A stretch of DNA of 64,000 nt. It comes from Ridgeia piscesae (taxonomy: Eukaryota; Annelida; Polychaeta; Sabellida; Siboglinidae). The translations under genes and the position numbers were made by a program. Where the stretch lies: contig JAODUO010000114.1 of NCBI GenBank assembly GCA_025642075.2, positions 507,501 to 571,500 of the forward strand, in the 5' to 3' direction. The notes below the pieces were generated by a model that was given only the letters and a program-made list of their open reading frames with translations, did not search any database and was not told the DNA's origin. Positions 11,691-24,363 of the stretch are shown in pieces; the stretch's first letter is position 1, and the number at the start of each line of letters is the position of its first letter.

Positions 11691-14455
11691 TCAATCGCTT
11701 CTCTCACTTCTGTCATTTGATCCCTACAGAAATGTAAAAATGTTAGTAATTTATTTTGGTTTTAATGCTAACGGTGTATTATTGATAAATATATTGCATC
11801 CTTGTGCGTAAACATGTATCTCTACTTTTCATAAATTTGTTTATTTTAATATGAAATGTGTTCTATTTTTAATATTGTTGGAACGCTTAGTGCAATCTCA
11901 AATTCTATGACTTAACGGTTTTCAACGTGTCCGGCTAATGTATCTAGCTAATAATGAATGGTTTTGGTGCTTTTGGTATGCTGTCATTTTCAGCCTGGCG
12001 TGGGCAGAAGCAATTGACAACTTCTCTGACATTTCGTGCACGCCGTAACGCAGACTATTTTCAACCAGGGCATAGTGAGTTTGCTTTCTGTCGGGGAACC
12101 TGCGATATTTAGCGGGACAATTATGTGCATGAATCACCGATATTAACATAATAAACATTTTGTTGTTTTGACCTGGTCGATGACTTCACAGTCAGCATAT
12201 ATAAACCTACATCAGATTAATCACGGAGAGAACTTTTGAATTCTACCGGAAGTGTTGTGTACATGAGCGGCTGACGTTGCTACTCACTTCCGCTCGCTGC
12301 CAAGACGACAACAGAACAAATAAACAAGTTGTCCGCTATCTGACCTGTTCATTGCGACATTATTCACGGACGAGTTACATATTGATTCACAGTCGTAAGA
12401 GGTGTGTGATGCTTTTATCGCTCAACTCCAATACGCGACTAGAATGACGTATTAGTCAACTACGTCAGTGTAGTTAGTTAATTATCGCTGCATATCACGC
12501 GGCGTTAATTCACATTAGTCATAACGAGTTGTTATATTAGGCGTCGTATCATGAAAATACTTGTTTTTTGCAATATCACATCTTTCCCTAATATTACGGC
12601 GTCGGTCTATTTCAGATTTTTACCCAATGTTACACATTTCCACTTCTTTCGCTATTTTGCTTCTCCAAACATATCAAAACCCAACAGTTATCCATGATTT
12701 CATCCCAGCCACCTTTTCGTTTATCCCCCTCAGTTCGTTGGCGTTCCTCTTCCTCGTTTCTTTTCGGGAACTGTAACTAATGCTGTTTTGGGTGCCCACC
12801 GACCGTCTTGCATTGGGGCTGCGTGACATGTCCACATCAACGTTTCTCTTTAGGTTGTCTTTCTCTCTCAATTGTTCAGTTGTTCCTTCATTGCCGTATC
12901 TTCCCCCTACACTTGCTACATCTGGTGAGCTGCAGTGTTAAGTGTTGACTAATACTGTAGCGCGGTGGCCTGCGGTACAGCGCCGACAGACGGTTCGATT
13001 CCACCTATATCACTTCGTGTTGACTAACAGCTTCTTGGATCTTCTGTGCCAGGGACAGATCCAGAGAAGGTAGTCCAAGGGTCACAACTTCCTCCAGTTG
13101 CACTCGTTGAGGCTCGCCAAGAACGTCGACTCCGCTGCGGTGGCATAGTCATGCCCCCCCCCGAATCCCGGACAATTAGGATGGTGGGGATAGAGGACCA
13201 ATAACTGGCTGCTGATTCATAGAGTAACAAAATGCAGAGGGTACATGTAAGGATGCCGGTGTACGACTTTCCTTCTTAGTCCTACCCTTTCACAAATACA
13301 TTTGTCATCATTCAAATACGATTAAGTTAAGAATTCTCCTTCATAACTTCAGGTTATCCTAAAAATGAATTATCAAACGTCTATGGATAACATAATATTA
13401 TACAGGACGATGAATTGGAAAGGGGGAAGTGCACCCAGGTTCCTTTAGATCCACCTAAGCATGTGATGGGGAAATTTAAGATAATACAACTTTTTTACAA
13501 ATATATATGCACTGTTGTGGACATAGTGGTGGTCTTTATCTGTAGCCCACCGCAGTTACGGTTCCTCCAGTGGCGGAAGCTGAGTCCAGGCACGTCTAAG
13601 TAGTGGACATGACAGTGATGCGGTCGTCGACTCCATACGTGCGACCAGTGCTAAGTAGTGTGAACGATGGTAGAGCGGCTGCATATAGCCAGCCACACAT
13701 CAGTCTAGAGACTAGACGCTACTGCGGTACATCCAGACCATTCTGCCTGGTTTTTGTTGTCTGTTTAAAATTGATTTTATTGTTTTTTTGTTTTTCTTTC
13801 ATTATAGGGAGGGTGCCAGCTCATCTGCCTAAAATTGGCAGAGCTGCAATTTGTAACGAGAAGTGTGCTATCTAGAACGTTGGAATGGTAAACATCAAAG
13901 GGTATTGCGGTTAACTCGGCACTATTGCCGATCAATGTTGGCTGGACGATAGTCATTCCTGTGACTATATCACAGTGGCGCCACACGATGGGCTGATGAC
14001 CAGTTAGCGCGTTATCTGCGGAGAGGAAACTAGATTATATTTGCAATTGCAAGTGCTGCCACCAATGGGTATTGTAGATAAGAGCATGTATGTACAGTAT
14101 GTTCTAATTATGCACCTAGTTTCTTGGCTTCAGCATGTACAAAGTTACAAGGTAATCTACAACCACATGTGGAGTAAAAAAAACAAGGGCAGCAATTGTC
14201 ACTACCATAGTACTCTCGTTTCACTAGGGCCTGAAAAATAGTAATAGTGGAGAGGCTGAGACAAACCTTCATCTATGCGCTTTCGCTTTCTTGGCCATAG
14301 GTAGTTCAACATGAGTTTTTATTATGCAACACTATGTGTATTCAGTTAATATTGAGGTAGGATTGCGTATACTTCTGCAATTATTTACACCCAAAATTAG
14401 GAGTTAAAGTCATATCCTTGGATTAGTATCAGTGTTATTATGATGGGGAGGTTTA
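11691..14455. other. Intergenic DNA without recognisable gene
   Basis: No protein family is visible. The stretch includes a tRNA-like relic (12950-13012) and a short C-run at 13155-13163. It also includes a segment (13025-13140) weakly resembling 17040-17150, possibly two old copies of one repeat. Short frames at 12561-12776 and 13603-13875 have no motifs. Confidence 0.6.
12950..13012 (+). other. tRNA-like relic with Pol III boxes
   Basis: TAGCGCGGTGG (12958-12968) fits an A box with one mismatch, and GGTTCGATTCC (12992-13002) is a perfect B box. The boxes are only 34 bases apart, shorter than in a normal tRNA, and I cannot fold an acceptor stem. This is therefore a tRNA pseudogene or the head of a tRNA-derived SINE rather than a working tRNA gene. 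Confidence 0.4.
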
Positions 14456-14456
14456 G

Positions 14457-15776
14457 CATCACCGTCCGTCTGCAAGCCTTTATAGAGGCATATTGCGTAT
14501 AACTTATCAATAAATACCACTCGACGTCAAGGTCCTGGTTGATAAATTGTATATTAAGTGATTTTAGTTGTATTTCTTTATTATGTCTGAACAACGATCT
14601 CAAAACCAATTTGGGGAAGGTTTTCCACCACCGTCCGCCTCAAACTAGGACACGTACTATAACGTGAGTTTTAAAGATTAGTTAAACTAATTCCAAATCC
14701 GTGATTATCACGAGTCAAACATTCTATATACCAAGTGAATTATAAATATTCATATTACCCTGCATTTTGTGGCGTCTTATACACGTCCCATCACGGTCCG
14801 TCTCACGTCACCGTCCGTCGCCGTAATACAACTGTGTACACCAGGTGGCGTTTTCACGCACCACAGGGCCACTATACATCTTTGTATAAACTACATTGAA
14901 ACTGGTCAGTCTTTTTACACTGGAAATGTGATCATCTATCACCGTCCGTCTCCCATCGTGTTTAGCCACCACAGCTCATTTTTGTAAGATAAAAAATTAC
15001 AATGAAGTTAATGGTGTGTGCCTATTGGGTAATGCAAGAGGTGCCAAATATTTGTCTTAATCATTTTAACTAGGAATATATATGTTATGTATAGTTCACG
15101 AGTGATTTGCATCACCATACCTTTTCCAACTTTACAAACTAAATAGATATGTATTATCACCACAGTTCAGGCTGCATTCTAACCATATGAATGATATGCG
15201 TAATAGGTTAAACAAATGTATTATCTCTGAGTAGTTATAACTACCCGGGTCAGAGATACAACCCCAGAGACAAAAACCAAGACAAAGAAGAGTTACGGGC
15301 GGGTGGACAACGTTCGCCACACATCACGACATCTTCAAGGGTAACATTTGGAACATGCTTGAAGAGACAAGTCTATAACTCATGCGTACTTCCAGCAATG
15401 CCATATTGCGTGGAAACATGGACACTCACCAGCCAAATAAAAAAGCTAGCAGCCGCACAAACAAAGATGGGAAGGAATACGGTAAACATCGCATACCGGA
15501 ACCGAAAAACAAACATCTGGGTACTAGAAAAGACAAAGGTCACAAAAGTGATTGAACAAGTCAGAAGACGAAAATGGACCTGGGCAGGGCACGTCAGCAG
15601 AATACGAGATAACCGATGGCCATCGCGTATCACCAATTGCAATCGTACGATACAAAAGGACCTACAGGAAGACGCGACCAACCACGGGACACTGTGGATG
15701 CACAATGATGTTGATGAGTTATTACATTATCTTCTATATTACTGGAAATGTAAATATCCATCACCGTCCGTCTGCA
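14457..15776 (+). repeat. Spaced CACCGTCCGTC motifs, possible degenerate satellite
   Basis: The motif (A/C)CACCGTCCGTC or a one-base variant occurs near 14459, 14628, 14791, 14808, 14939 and 15760. The first steps are about 169, 163 and 149 bases. Around 14925 and 15742 similarity extends further (ACTGGAAATGT before the motif). The rest of each unit has diverged beyond my ability to align. It may be an old tandem repeat with a unit of about 160 bases, later interrupted by the LINE fragment at 15236-15720. Confidence 0.4.
15236..15720 (+). mobile_element. Non-LTR retrotransposon C-terminal fragment, family A
   Basis: The translation shows YNPRDKNQDKEELRAG, HHDIFKG (after a frameshift) and LKRQVYNSCVLPAMPY. 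Then come ETWTLTSQ, LAAAQTKMGRNTVNIAYRNR, KTNIWVLEKTKV and EQVRRRKWTWAGHVSRIRDN, the characteristic C-terminal domain of the same LINE type as the endonuclease fragment at 6945-7742. Similarity fades after about 15715. It is a 5'-truncated, frameshifted dead copy lying inside the CACCGTCCGTC-containing region. Confidence 0.85.
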
Positions 15777-15856
15777 AAACTAAAGTGGCCATTGAAATTA
15801 TAACCTTTTTAAGCTATGGGAATAGTGTATACATTTATGGAAAGGACAATGTTTAG

Positions 15857-17984
15857 GCATATTATTGTATGCCTTTTATAGAGAAAATATGATGTCACAT
15901 AGAAATCACATGCATACAACATAAAGTTCATCAGTTAAATCAGTAAATCAGTACTAAGTAGGTATATATGTGCGTTAGGTGTCCGGGAATGTGTGCAGAC
16001 AGATAGTGATGGTGCCTAAACAAGTGTAACTTCAAAATAGTCACAGTAATGCCACTTGTTGCAGTTAAGTGGCCCAAATTATTTCACTAATGTACCAATA
16101 TATACTCAGCAGATTCACCTTAGAGATATAGTGATATAGGGAATTTCACAAATACCCTCTCAGAACCATACTGGCACCACTTTCGTGAGAAATGACCATA
16201 ATATTTATATCCATACTGTAGCAACGCAAAGTTCTCAGGCAACTCATTTGTAATAAGCATTATTTGACACATAATCACGCAGCAATCATGAAACGATTAA
16301 TCATGTAATTGAATCGCATCGTATCGCATCGCATCGCATCGCATCGCATCGCATCGCATCGCATCGCATCGCATCGCATCGCATCGCATCGCATCGCATC
16401 GCATCGCATCGCATCGCATCGCATCGCATCGCATCGCATCGCATCGAATAGCGACATCTTTGATTCTAATGGCGCCACCTGGCGAATGAGTACGCCTTCA
16501 ACACATTTTGTATACTGATTAAGAACAATATTATAATTATGAATAATTGTTAATAAATTATGAACGGACATCGTGCTTATAATGATGAACATGTGGGTGT
16601 TCAGTGAAAATCGGCTTCCTCGACCGCAACAACAGTTTCACATTAAATCACACGTACACAGCGGACCGCGAATGACGAATAACGATCGCAATATGTTGTC
16701 AACAGCCGACATCCGCTGCCGCCCGCCTGTAGCACGATGACGCAAACAAACAGACAACACGTATCCGTTGTTGGACAAAACGATGTTTTCATAGACAAAT
16801 ATCGCCCCACGGTATTTGCAACGAAATAAGGAAAGAATGTATAAACAATTAAACAAAACCGGTCACTTACCATCACAAACTCTTTGTAATTTCATTTCAG
16901 CTACACATGATAACTTTATTTTCAAACTAAAACGTATGTATTGCTGGACCCAGGAGCAATCCATTTCTGCTCACAAACTGGATATGTAGAGTCATCAACA
17001 AGCAACAGCCATCCATGTAATGATCCGGTTCATTCGACAGTAGGTCTCTGAATCTTCTGCTGGTTGGTTCATAGCGGTTCCAGAAAGAGTTGTTTGGGGG
17101 CAGGCAAACAACGCATGCGCATCTATTGAGGCTCACCTAGAACGCTGTACCCGCTGTCACGTTCTATCGCTGCCGAATCGTGGCATCGAAAGACGGGAGG
17201 GAGCAAAGCCGAGGTATTGTTGGAAAATATTTCCCCACCGCGCATTTACCGTCACAACATTTCAGATTGTGGGGTTGTCGATCACTATTTCTGCTCGACT
17301 GGGGACGTCGGAAGGTTCTGGTTGATTCTGTTTAGAATTTCTTCTAGGGAACATGTAACGTAATGTAACATGTATATTAAAAATCTCGAGGAAAACAGAT
17401 AAATGTCATGGGTTTAAGGGGCACGTATTCCCGCAGGTATCCCTGTATCTGCCTGATGTGTTAAGTTTATCGTAGAGGTCGCGTCAGAACCATGGGATGT
17501 GCCCCCAGTAATTGTGGTAGAGGTGGAGATAGAATTAACTCCCTCGATGCTTATGGGTATATTTTATGTACAATCCGTGATTGTTTGAGAGTGTGGATGT
17601 GTTTCTGTGAGTCTCACCTGGGCGCAAATTAAAGTTTGGTTGTAGAGGCTCAAGAACTGAAGAAAGGATGGCCATCGCAAACACAAATGTTGACACCATG
17701 CACCCCAGCCCTGTTGGCGATGTCACCAAGGATTCTATAGCGTCACAAGTGTAGCTATAGGATCCTTGATGTCACGTCGAACAGCGTGCGCGGACGTGTC
17801 AGGTGAATAGCGAAATATTAAGTTGTTGAACGGCACCGAAAAAACACCTCCCCTCTAACCTGTTGTTATATAGTTTCTCCAGATTTTTTTTAGAACTGTG
17901 GTAATAAAGATATTGGCCTGTAATTTGTAAAAAAAAAACTTTTGAAATATAAACTATTACATATATGACCAAATGGCTTAACAA
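15857..17984. other. Intergenic DNA without recognisable gene
   Basis: Apart from the GCATC array (16315-16446) I recognise nothing. Short frames at 16638-16876, 16927-17136 and 17535-17729 (-) have no family motifs. Confidence 0.6.
16315..16446. repeat. (GCATC)n pentanucleotide array
   Basis: About 26 perfect GCATC units, with two edge variants (GTATC) at the left end. Because the unit is 5 bases, frames on both strands are open and give His-Arg-Ile-Ala-Ser or Arg-Cys-Asp-Ala-Met repeats, which I treat as artefacts. Confidence 0.97.
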
Positions 17985-18470
17985 TTTTGGAAATTATTTG
18001 TAAGCAGGCTCATGCTAATGTCACTGAAATCATTTGATCTTTTATTTTTACAATTATGAAGATTTCTAATAATGTCTAGGTCATTAACAGGACCTAGAAA
18101 TATATTATGTTCAATGTATCCTAAGTAAACATAAATGGTTGCATCATTTTTAGGAAAGGGGATATGTTTTGCTAAGTTGGGGGCCAACATTTGTAAAGAA
18201 GTTATTAAATCCATTAGCAATATCATCTTTCTTTGAGATTATCTTGTTGTTTTTTATAAAGTATTCTGGATATGTTGGCTTATTGTTGCGTCTGTTAATT
18301 AATTCATTTAGTATTTTCCAGGTCTCTTTAACATTTCCTTTTTGTTTTTCTAAGAACATGCTGTAATAGTTTGTTTCTGTAAATCTTAATATTGATAATT
18401 TGTTTTTGTAAGTTTTGTATTTGTTTCTGCTTCTGTAGATCTCCGTACAATGAATGCTTTATGATAACTT
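17985..18470 (-). mobile_element. LINE fragment: endonuclease-RT linker region
   Basis: Read on the minus strand, an open frame from about 18420 gives YKNKLSILRFTETNYYS, then GNVKETWKILNELINRRN, then DDIANGFNNFFTNVGPQL. A shifted frame continues with IFLGPVNDLDIIRNLHN and SNDFSDISMSLL. This is the order found between endonuclease and RT palm in Jockey- and CR1-like retrotransposons. Neither catalytic domain is present, so this is a short internal relic. AT-rich codon use differs from the GC-richer LINE at 20-23 kb, so it is a different family. Confidence 0.75.
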
Positions 18471-20017
18471 ATTAATCTTTGTACGAGGGTCTTTGGATCA
18501 CAGAGACATCCTTCACCCGCTGCTAAAATGTTGTCTTCAAACATAACTTGACTGTTATATTTTATGACTCCCTGGGTAAATTTGGCTACACTCCACGTCG
18601 ATCTCAGTGGCATGAAGTTGGAATAGCCTACACGCAGCAGTTACAGAAAGAGGGTAAGAAGGTGAATAAATGTAGACAAAGACCTCCCAGTCGCCTTCAC
18701 AGCTGTACGTCGCACGTTACGTTATAAAGAATAACGTAACACCGTCGTCGGCTTACGAGACAACAAGCATGACCAAAAACACGGGGGTTATGTACTGTGT
18801 TGATTGGCTTAAGCTACAACGATGATGTCATGAAACGTTACCGTAACCAGGAGTTGGCGGTCATAATTTCATAACAATCACAACAGCGAACGGCTAAACA
18901 TATTATGTCGAGAATGACACCTAAACAAAGATGTTTCAATTGCGGCCACGACCGAGATCAACAACTGGTCACGAAGACGACACATGTCGCCCGCTGGCTG
19001 CAGGACGGTGCAGCCAGCGCTATCGACCAATTCGCTACGAATCCTTCGATGCCAGCCACCGCGTCTCTCAACCACGCCGCAATCAACCGGGATGTCCCGT
19101 GGCGTACTATTAGCACATCTCGCGTACGAGCTTGACACCTAGACAAACACTCACTGATGACATGTTAAGAGAGATGACAACCAGTGTTAAGTGACACACG
19201 AAGGCAGTCTAAAGGAGTGTGGAGTGCACCGGTTGATGCAGTAGGCTACTCCACTGGCGGGACACTCGCACTCCGAGGTAAGACCGCTCGGCCTGTATCG
19301 CTGAGTACTCTAGCCTAGTGTTCAATATAACTTATCAACAAGGGAAGAACTTAGTGGCGTATGCCTACGCCGATGACCTTCACTGACTTACTACGGCATT
19401 CGCCCTGATTCTACGCCTGATTCTGTTGTTTTCCTCTTGTTGTCCCTGTCGTCAGGGATGATGTTGGCTATGGTTACTGTCGTCTTTCCATCGTCTTTTC
19501 TTTCCTTTCCTCACCTTTCCCTCACTGCATTCTCTAACCCCTTCTATATTTTGCTGTTTTTATATTTTCTCCTCACATTCTTTCAATGAAAACGGCGAAA
19601 CGACAAGAGCGACCCTTGAGTCAAGCCTACCTCGATGCCTTACTATATTAGGTTCGGTTTAATCTTTGTCTATAAATAATAATAATTTCTACATAATAGC
19701 TTATAATTTTCATATAATAGAAACGACGCGGTGAACGACATAAAAATATTATAAATAGTGTCCGACGGTCCTACCCCTATGTCGCTTACGGTTTCTTTAA
19801 ACAAATTATGGCTGTGAATGTTTGCTCGCTCAGTGTTCAGTTGCAGCTCCGGAATAACGCGGACACGTGTCAGCGAGACGACCAACCAACGATTGGGGAA
19901 TGACCAACGTTATCAGCAATATCTAGGCGCGTTCATGGACCGACGATCGTCGAGCGAAACGTCCATCTAATGAGATAACGTCAACGTTGCACGTGCGCCG
20001 AAACAAACTGTTCGTCA
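18471..20017. other. Intergenic DNA without recognisable gene
   Basis: A CpG-rich part (18690-19340) carries antisense overlapping open frames (18878-19146) with no motif I know. The rest is unremarkable. Confidence 0.55.
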
Positions 20018-20027
20018 ATTAATCAAT

Positions 20028-20059
<32 letters not shown>

Positions 20060-20072
20060 TAATCAATCCGTC
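20018..20072. repeat. (CAAT)n, 3' tail of the minus-strand LINE
   Basis: About 13 CAAT/TAAT tetramers, some degenerate. It lies where the minus-strand LINE should end, so it is best read as that element's 3' terminal simple repeat. Confidence 0.75.
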
Positions 20073-20659
20073 AATAAATTGTATTTCAACACCACATATC
20101 TCTATGAAGTACATTACATGTGATTACATGTCAAAGTAAACAAAATAGGTTACAAATATATAGATTACATTACAACACAGTGCATAGGGCCTGTGTATTA
20201 CAACAGATCAGCATATTAAAAGTACACATTGCAATGATAATACAATGCACACAATTATGTAAACAATTAGGTGTAGTCTTGTTTAAACAAAACAATTCAG
20301 GTCCTTCCTAAATTGTCCAGAAACACTGTTCTCAAATGTAATGGAAGCGAGTTCTACCGTGAGGATCCAGCGCCTGAAAAACCTCGTCGGCCGAAGTGTT
20401 CCAGGTTAATCCTAGGAACGACAACGAGAGCCTGGTCAGCTGAACGGAGACTGTGATCAGGAACATCAGCTGTTACACGATCAGCAAGATAGCGTGGACT
20501 GTTAGTGTGCACGGCACCGTGCTTCAAAGTCAAGAGTTTAAACTGAATACGGTGCGTTACACGTAGCTAGTGTGGTTCTCGTAGTGCCGCCGTCACTGTG
20601 TTGGCCACAGCGATGCAAACTTATGATGACGCGCGCAGCTGATAGCTGGACCATCTCAA

Positions 20660-21720
20660 GTCAATGTAACAACGTCCCAGTAATACCGTACAGGGCTGCA
20701 TTTCCAAAATCAAGTCGCGACTTGACTTGCGCATATACCAGTGTCTTGCAGACACTAAGCGTTAAAGCAGATCGTATTTGCGCTATGAAACGGAGCTGGG
20801 CGTAAGCTTTCCGGCAGTGCGGCTTACCTGTGCGGTCATCGACAAAGTGGAGACGAGATGCACGCCAAGGTCGCGAATGTTGGCCGAAGTGATGATGTTG
20901 CGTCCACATATTTCGATGGGAAGAGGACGTGGCTGCAGAGCACGGTGGTTCGGTGTAGTAGACAGAATAGCCTCTGTTTTCGTTTCGTTCAAAAGTAGAT
21001 CGAGCGACGCCAACCATATTTTCACGTCCAAGACACAGCGGAATGTCAGGTCGGCTGCAGACGCAAAATCATTTGGTGGAAAGTCAACATAAAGTCTTCT
21101 GTCATCAGCATAGACGTGGTAGCGAACACCGTGCTTCGTGAAGACATCTGACAGGCCAGCACCGTATACAATGAACAGTAGAGCACCCAAGATACTGCCC
21201 TGGGGAACTCCGTGTCGCAGTCGGGTTATGCGAGATAAGTGATCGTCCACACTGTGTTCGATCGGTAAGGTACGATGTGAGCCAGCAAAACGTGTTGCTT
21301 CGCTCGCCGATTCGATCTAGATCTTTCTTTTACAGATTGTCATGGTCGATGGTGTCAAACGCAGCGCTAAGATCAAATAGTACAAGTACTACATGCATGC
21401 TTATGAACATCCAAAGATCGTAAAACGTCGTCTTGAATTAATACTATCGCTGTTTCGACGCTGTGTGTCGGGTGGTAGGCACTATGCAATTGATCTTCGG
21501 GTGATTGCGTTGCAGATGTAAACGCAGTTGGGCAGAGACGTGACGTTCGATGAATTTGGATGCATACGGAAGGTTAGAGATAGGTCTGTGGCTGGCGTAG
21601 TCGTCGGCGGAAAGACCGGAGCGTTTTAGAACAGGCGTGATAACAGCGTGTTTCCTGCTTGCCGGAATAGTAGACGATTCGTACGATAGGTTAGTGATAA
21701 TCCTGAGAATTGGTGCCAAG
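20660..21720 (-). pseudogene. LINE reverse transcriptase domain relic
   Basis: The piece 21719-21444 has the RT start (ISNLPYASKFIERHVSAQL). The piece 21250-20783 has HGVPQGSILGALLF, the YADD catalytic pair and the following LDLLLNETKTEAI block. The piece 21017-20661 holds RSALTLSVCKTLVYAQVKSR and LDFGNAALYGIT. Frameshifts lie near 21440-21250 and about 20900. Confidence 0.8.
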
Positions 21721-22389
21721 GTGGAGGTATTAGCTTTTATGATAGCGGAGGGCAGTGGATCGATCTTGGACGTATATATCTTGCCATTTTGAATAAGCTT
21801 CTAGAGAAGCCGGCTGAAACGCCATCACACATAGGCTGCGGATTGAGTAAATCTCGTCAGCGAAATGACTCCTCGCGAAACGGTCGGCAAGAATAGCATG
21901 GTCACATTCGGTAGAGAGTGTGCGCATTTTCGGCCAAGCAAGCGGTTCGCAATGCGAAACATTGCTCTGTTGTCATTCGAGGCGGTTTCGACCACTTTAC
22001 TGTAAAACGCGGCTTTAGTGGAAGCCAACGTCCTGCAGTATTTGTCACTCAACTCTGTATAGCAAATATGGTGGCTGTTGGTCCTGATGCGCCGCCATTT
22101 GCGCTCGCACATCGAGTTTCCGACACCACCAAGGAGTGTATGGTCGTTCATTTACCGAACGTTGCACAAGTGGTACGTGGTGATCGATGAAGCACGACAG
22201 CTCGGAACAATATTAATCGTGAAGGCTGCATACATCACCAAGAGTTTGGATAATGAAATTGCACTCACTGAGATCGGTATATTAACGGTACGTATTAGCA
22301 TATTAACGGTACGTTGTTGTGTTTCGAGGTGGGTGGAGCAAAGTGATTGGTGCCAAGATGGTCAACAGATACTCCTGTAACAAGTGACG

Positions 22390-22951
22390 AGATCAAATAC
22401 ATTCCCCCGGTGGTGCGTTGCGTCTGTGACGTTCTCTCAAGTTAGCGTCAGACAGGACGTTGCAATGAGCATGTGCTTGCAGATCACTGTTGTCGCCGTA
22501 CCGCATGTTGAAGTCGCCGACGATGATACCAGACTTCGTTCCGATGCATTCGACGAGGTCTCGAAACTCGGCGAGGAAGGTGGTGAATGGCCGGGAGTTG
22601 GGGCTGACCAATGGCGGTCGATAGATGACGAACAGTCGTAGAGGAGACTCTGTGAGAGTGTAGTTGTAGATGGAAGCATTCAAATGATGAACCGGGCCAA
22701 AGTGTCGAGTGGTCGACAGTGTATGAAACTCTGAAAAGTACACCGACACCACCGCCACGACGGTTATTCCGAGCAACATGTTCAAAGAGATAGCCGCAAG
22801 GTGTGACACCGGTTGCAGGCACGGTGTCCTCGCTTGATACCCACGGCTCGGTCAAACATAAAATGTCCAAGTCGTCAACGTCAAAAGAGTCCAGAAGTGT
22901 TGCTTCAGATCGGACTAAACTTCTGTCCGATGTAAACATTCGAGACTCCAA
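22390..22951 (-). pseudogene. LINE endonuclease domain relic
   Basis: The first frame (22951-22484) gives TEPWVSSEDTVPATGVTPCG and NNRRGGGVGVLFR. A second frame (22809-22393) gives LFVIYRPPL, FLAEFRDLVECIGTKSGII and VGDFNMRYGDNSD. Together they keep the catalytic E of TEPW and the GDFN motif of exonuclease-endonuclease-phosphatase domains. The frame shifts between the two parts. Confidence 0.75.
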
Positions 22952-23123
22952 CTAGCCGACGTCGAGCGAGAAGTCCGTCGCTGGTGTCAGACTCCGTGTT
23001 CACTGGATAAGACGCGCGTGCTCCGATTGGCCAACGATCGTGACTTCCGTCGGCGATGAAACATTATGGACATTTCTGGGGCCATTACACAGTTAGACTT
23101 CCTTTTTGCTTAGAGACGAAACA

Positions 23124-23124
<1 letters not shown>

Positions 23125-23197
<73 letters not shown>
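23125..23197. repeat. (TA)n microsatellite
   Basis: An uninterrupted TA array of about 36 units just beyond the 5' side of the minus-strand LINE. Confidence 0.95.
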
Positions 23198-23200
<3 letters not shown>

Positions 23201-23520
23201 CATCATTCGACCTACTGTGACATAAGTGCATTTGAGCCGTCAGATTTCCAGGTGTGATTGTGGAAGCTGTTGATAGTGGAATGGTGCATTTTTAGCATAT
23301 TTCATACATATACACATCCTGTACCAACCTATAAACCGTCTAATCCTGTGATCCACTATTATATTATATAACTATACGTATTACACATTTTGTAAATGTA
23401 CTAATAATACAGAACAACTGACTGATATGAAGAACTGATAATCATAAAGAAACACTTGTCACTATATAATAATAATTATAGAAATCCTTCTTGATTATAA
23501 TTACCAAACAATTAACATAT

Positions 23521-23741
23521 GCACACCCTCCAAATATTCGCCCCCGCACCACTTGGCGGACCCGGCGTGACAATTGCTGTCAAAACCCACTGCTCAGGCC
23601 GCTGGTGATAATTTACTACTGGGTCCCGATGCTAGGTGTTGACCGGTCGCTGGCCCAGGGCATACTACGCCTAACAATTTGTCCAACTTGACCAGCTGAA
23701 CGTGACTTTCTACGCTAGTTGCCTCTATCAGGAGTATCGAC
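23521..23741 (-). repeat. Interspersed SINE-like repeat, copy 1
   Basis: The ends match 31318-31540: AAATATTCGCCCC.GCACCA at one end; TTGACCGGTCGCTGGCCCAG, then AGTTGTCCA.CTTGACCAGCT and CGTGACTTT.TACGCTAGT at the other. The middle differs from copy 2 and carries no clear Pol III B box. The strand is given by analogy with copy 2. Its right end abuts the 19-bp minisatellite. Confidence 0.7.
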
Positions 23742-23742
23742 C

Positions 23743-24363
23743 GAGACGTGGCTACATGTCCGAGACGTGGCTACATGTCCGAGACGTGGCTACATGTCCG
23801 AGACGTGGCTACATGTCCGAGACGTGGCTACATGTCCGAGACGTGGCTACATGTCCGAGACGTGGCTACATGTCCGAGACGTGGCTACATGTCCGAGACG
23901 TGGCTACATGTCCGAGACGTGGCTACATGTCCGAGACGTGGCTACATGTCCGAGACGTGGCTACATGTCCGAGACGTGGCTACATGTCCGAGACGTGGCT
24001 ACATGTCCGAGACGTGGCTACATGTCCGAGACGTGGCTACATGTCCGAGACGTGGCTACATGTCCGAGACGTGGCTACATGTCCGAGACTTGGCTACATG
24101 TCCGAGACGTGGCTACATGTCCGAGACGTGGCTACATGTCCGAGACGTGGCTACATGTCCGAGACGTGGCTACATGTCCGAGACGTGGCTACATGTCCGA
24201 GACGTGGCTACATGTCCGAGACGTGGCTACATGTCCGAGACGTGGCTACATGTCCGAGACGTGGCTACATGTCCGAGACGTGGCTACATGTCCGAGACGT
24301 GGCTACATGTCCGAGACGTGGCTACATGTCCGAGACGTGGCTACATGTCCGAGACATGGCTAC
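23743..24363. repeat. 19-bp minisatellite, about 32 near-identical copies
   Basis: The unit is GAGACGTGGCTACATGTCC. I see only one internal variant (GAGACTTGG near 24087) and a diverged last unit (GAGACATGG then ACAAG). Since 19 is not a multiple of 3, all three + frames are open and encode the same 19-residue cycle in shifted register (ETWLHVRDVATCPRRGYMS), so the 210-239 residue frames are artefacts. The near-perfect identity points to recent expansion or ongoing homogenisation. The array begins exactly where similarity to the SINE-like repeat ends. Confidence 0.97.

Larger units (their letters stand above)
20018..22990 (-). mobile_element. Decayed endonuclease/RT LINE (CR1- or Jockey-like), near full length
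   Basis: On the minus strand the order is endonuclease (about 22950-22390), linker (about 22150-21825), RT (about 21720-20880), C-terminal part (to about 20660), a 3' untranslated stretch and a tail of TTGA/ATTG tetramers (seen as CAAT at 20018-20072). Motifs: LDILCLTEPWVSSED and the VIYRPPLVSPNSRPF and SGIIVGDFN blocks for the endonuclease; HRPISNLPYASKFIERHVSAQ, HGVPQGSILGALLFIVY and the YADDRRLYVDF catalytic box for the RT. Many frameshifts and stops split the frame into at least seven pieces. It is inactive and older than the LINE at 7.7-10.1 kb. Clade assignment needs a tree. Confidence 0.85.

Noticed and set aside
13025..17150. Weak similarity between 13025-13140 and 17040-17150 (TTGAGGCTC.CC.AGAACG blocks)
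   Set aside because: Only short blocks match; it may be an old repeat pair but I cannot support a family or its boundaries.
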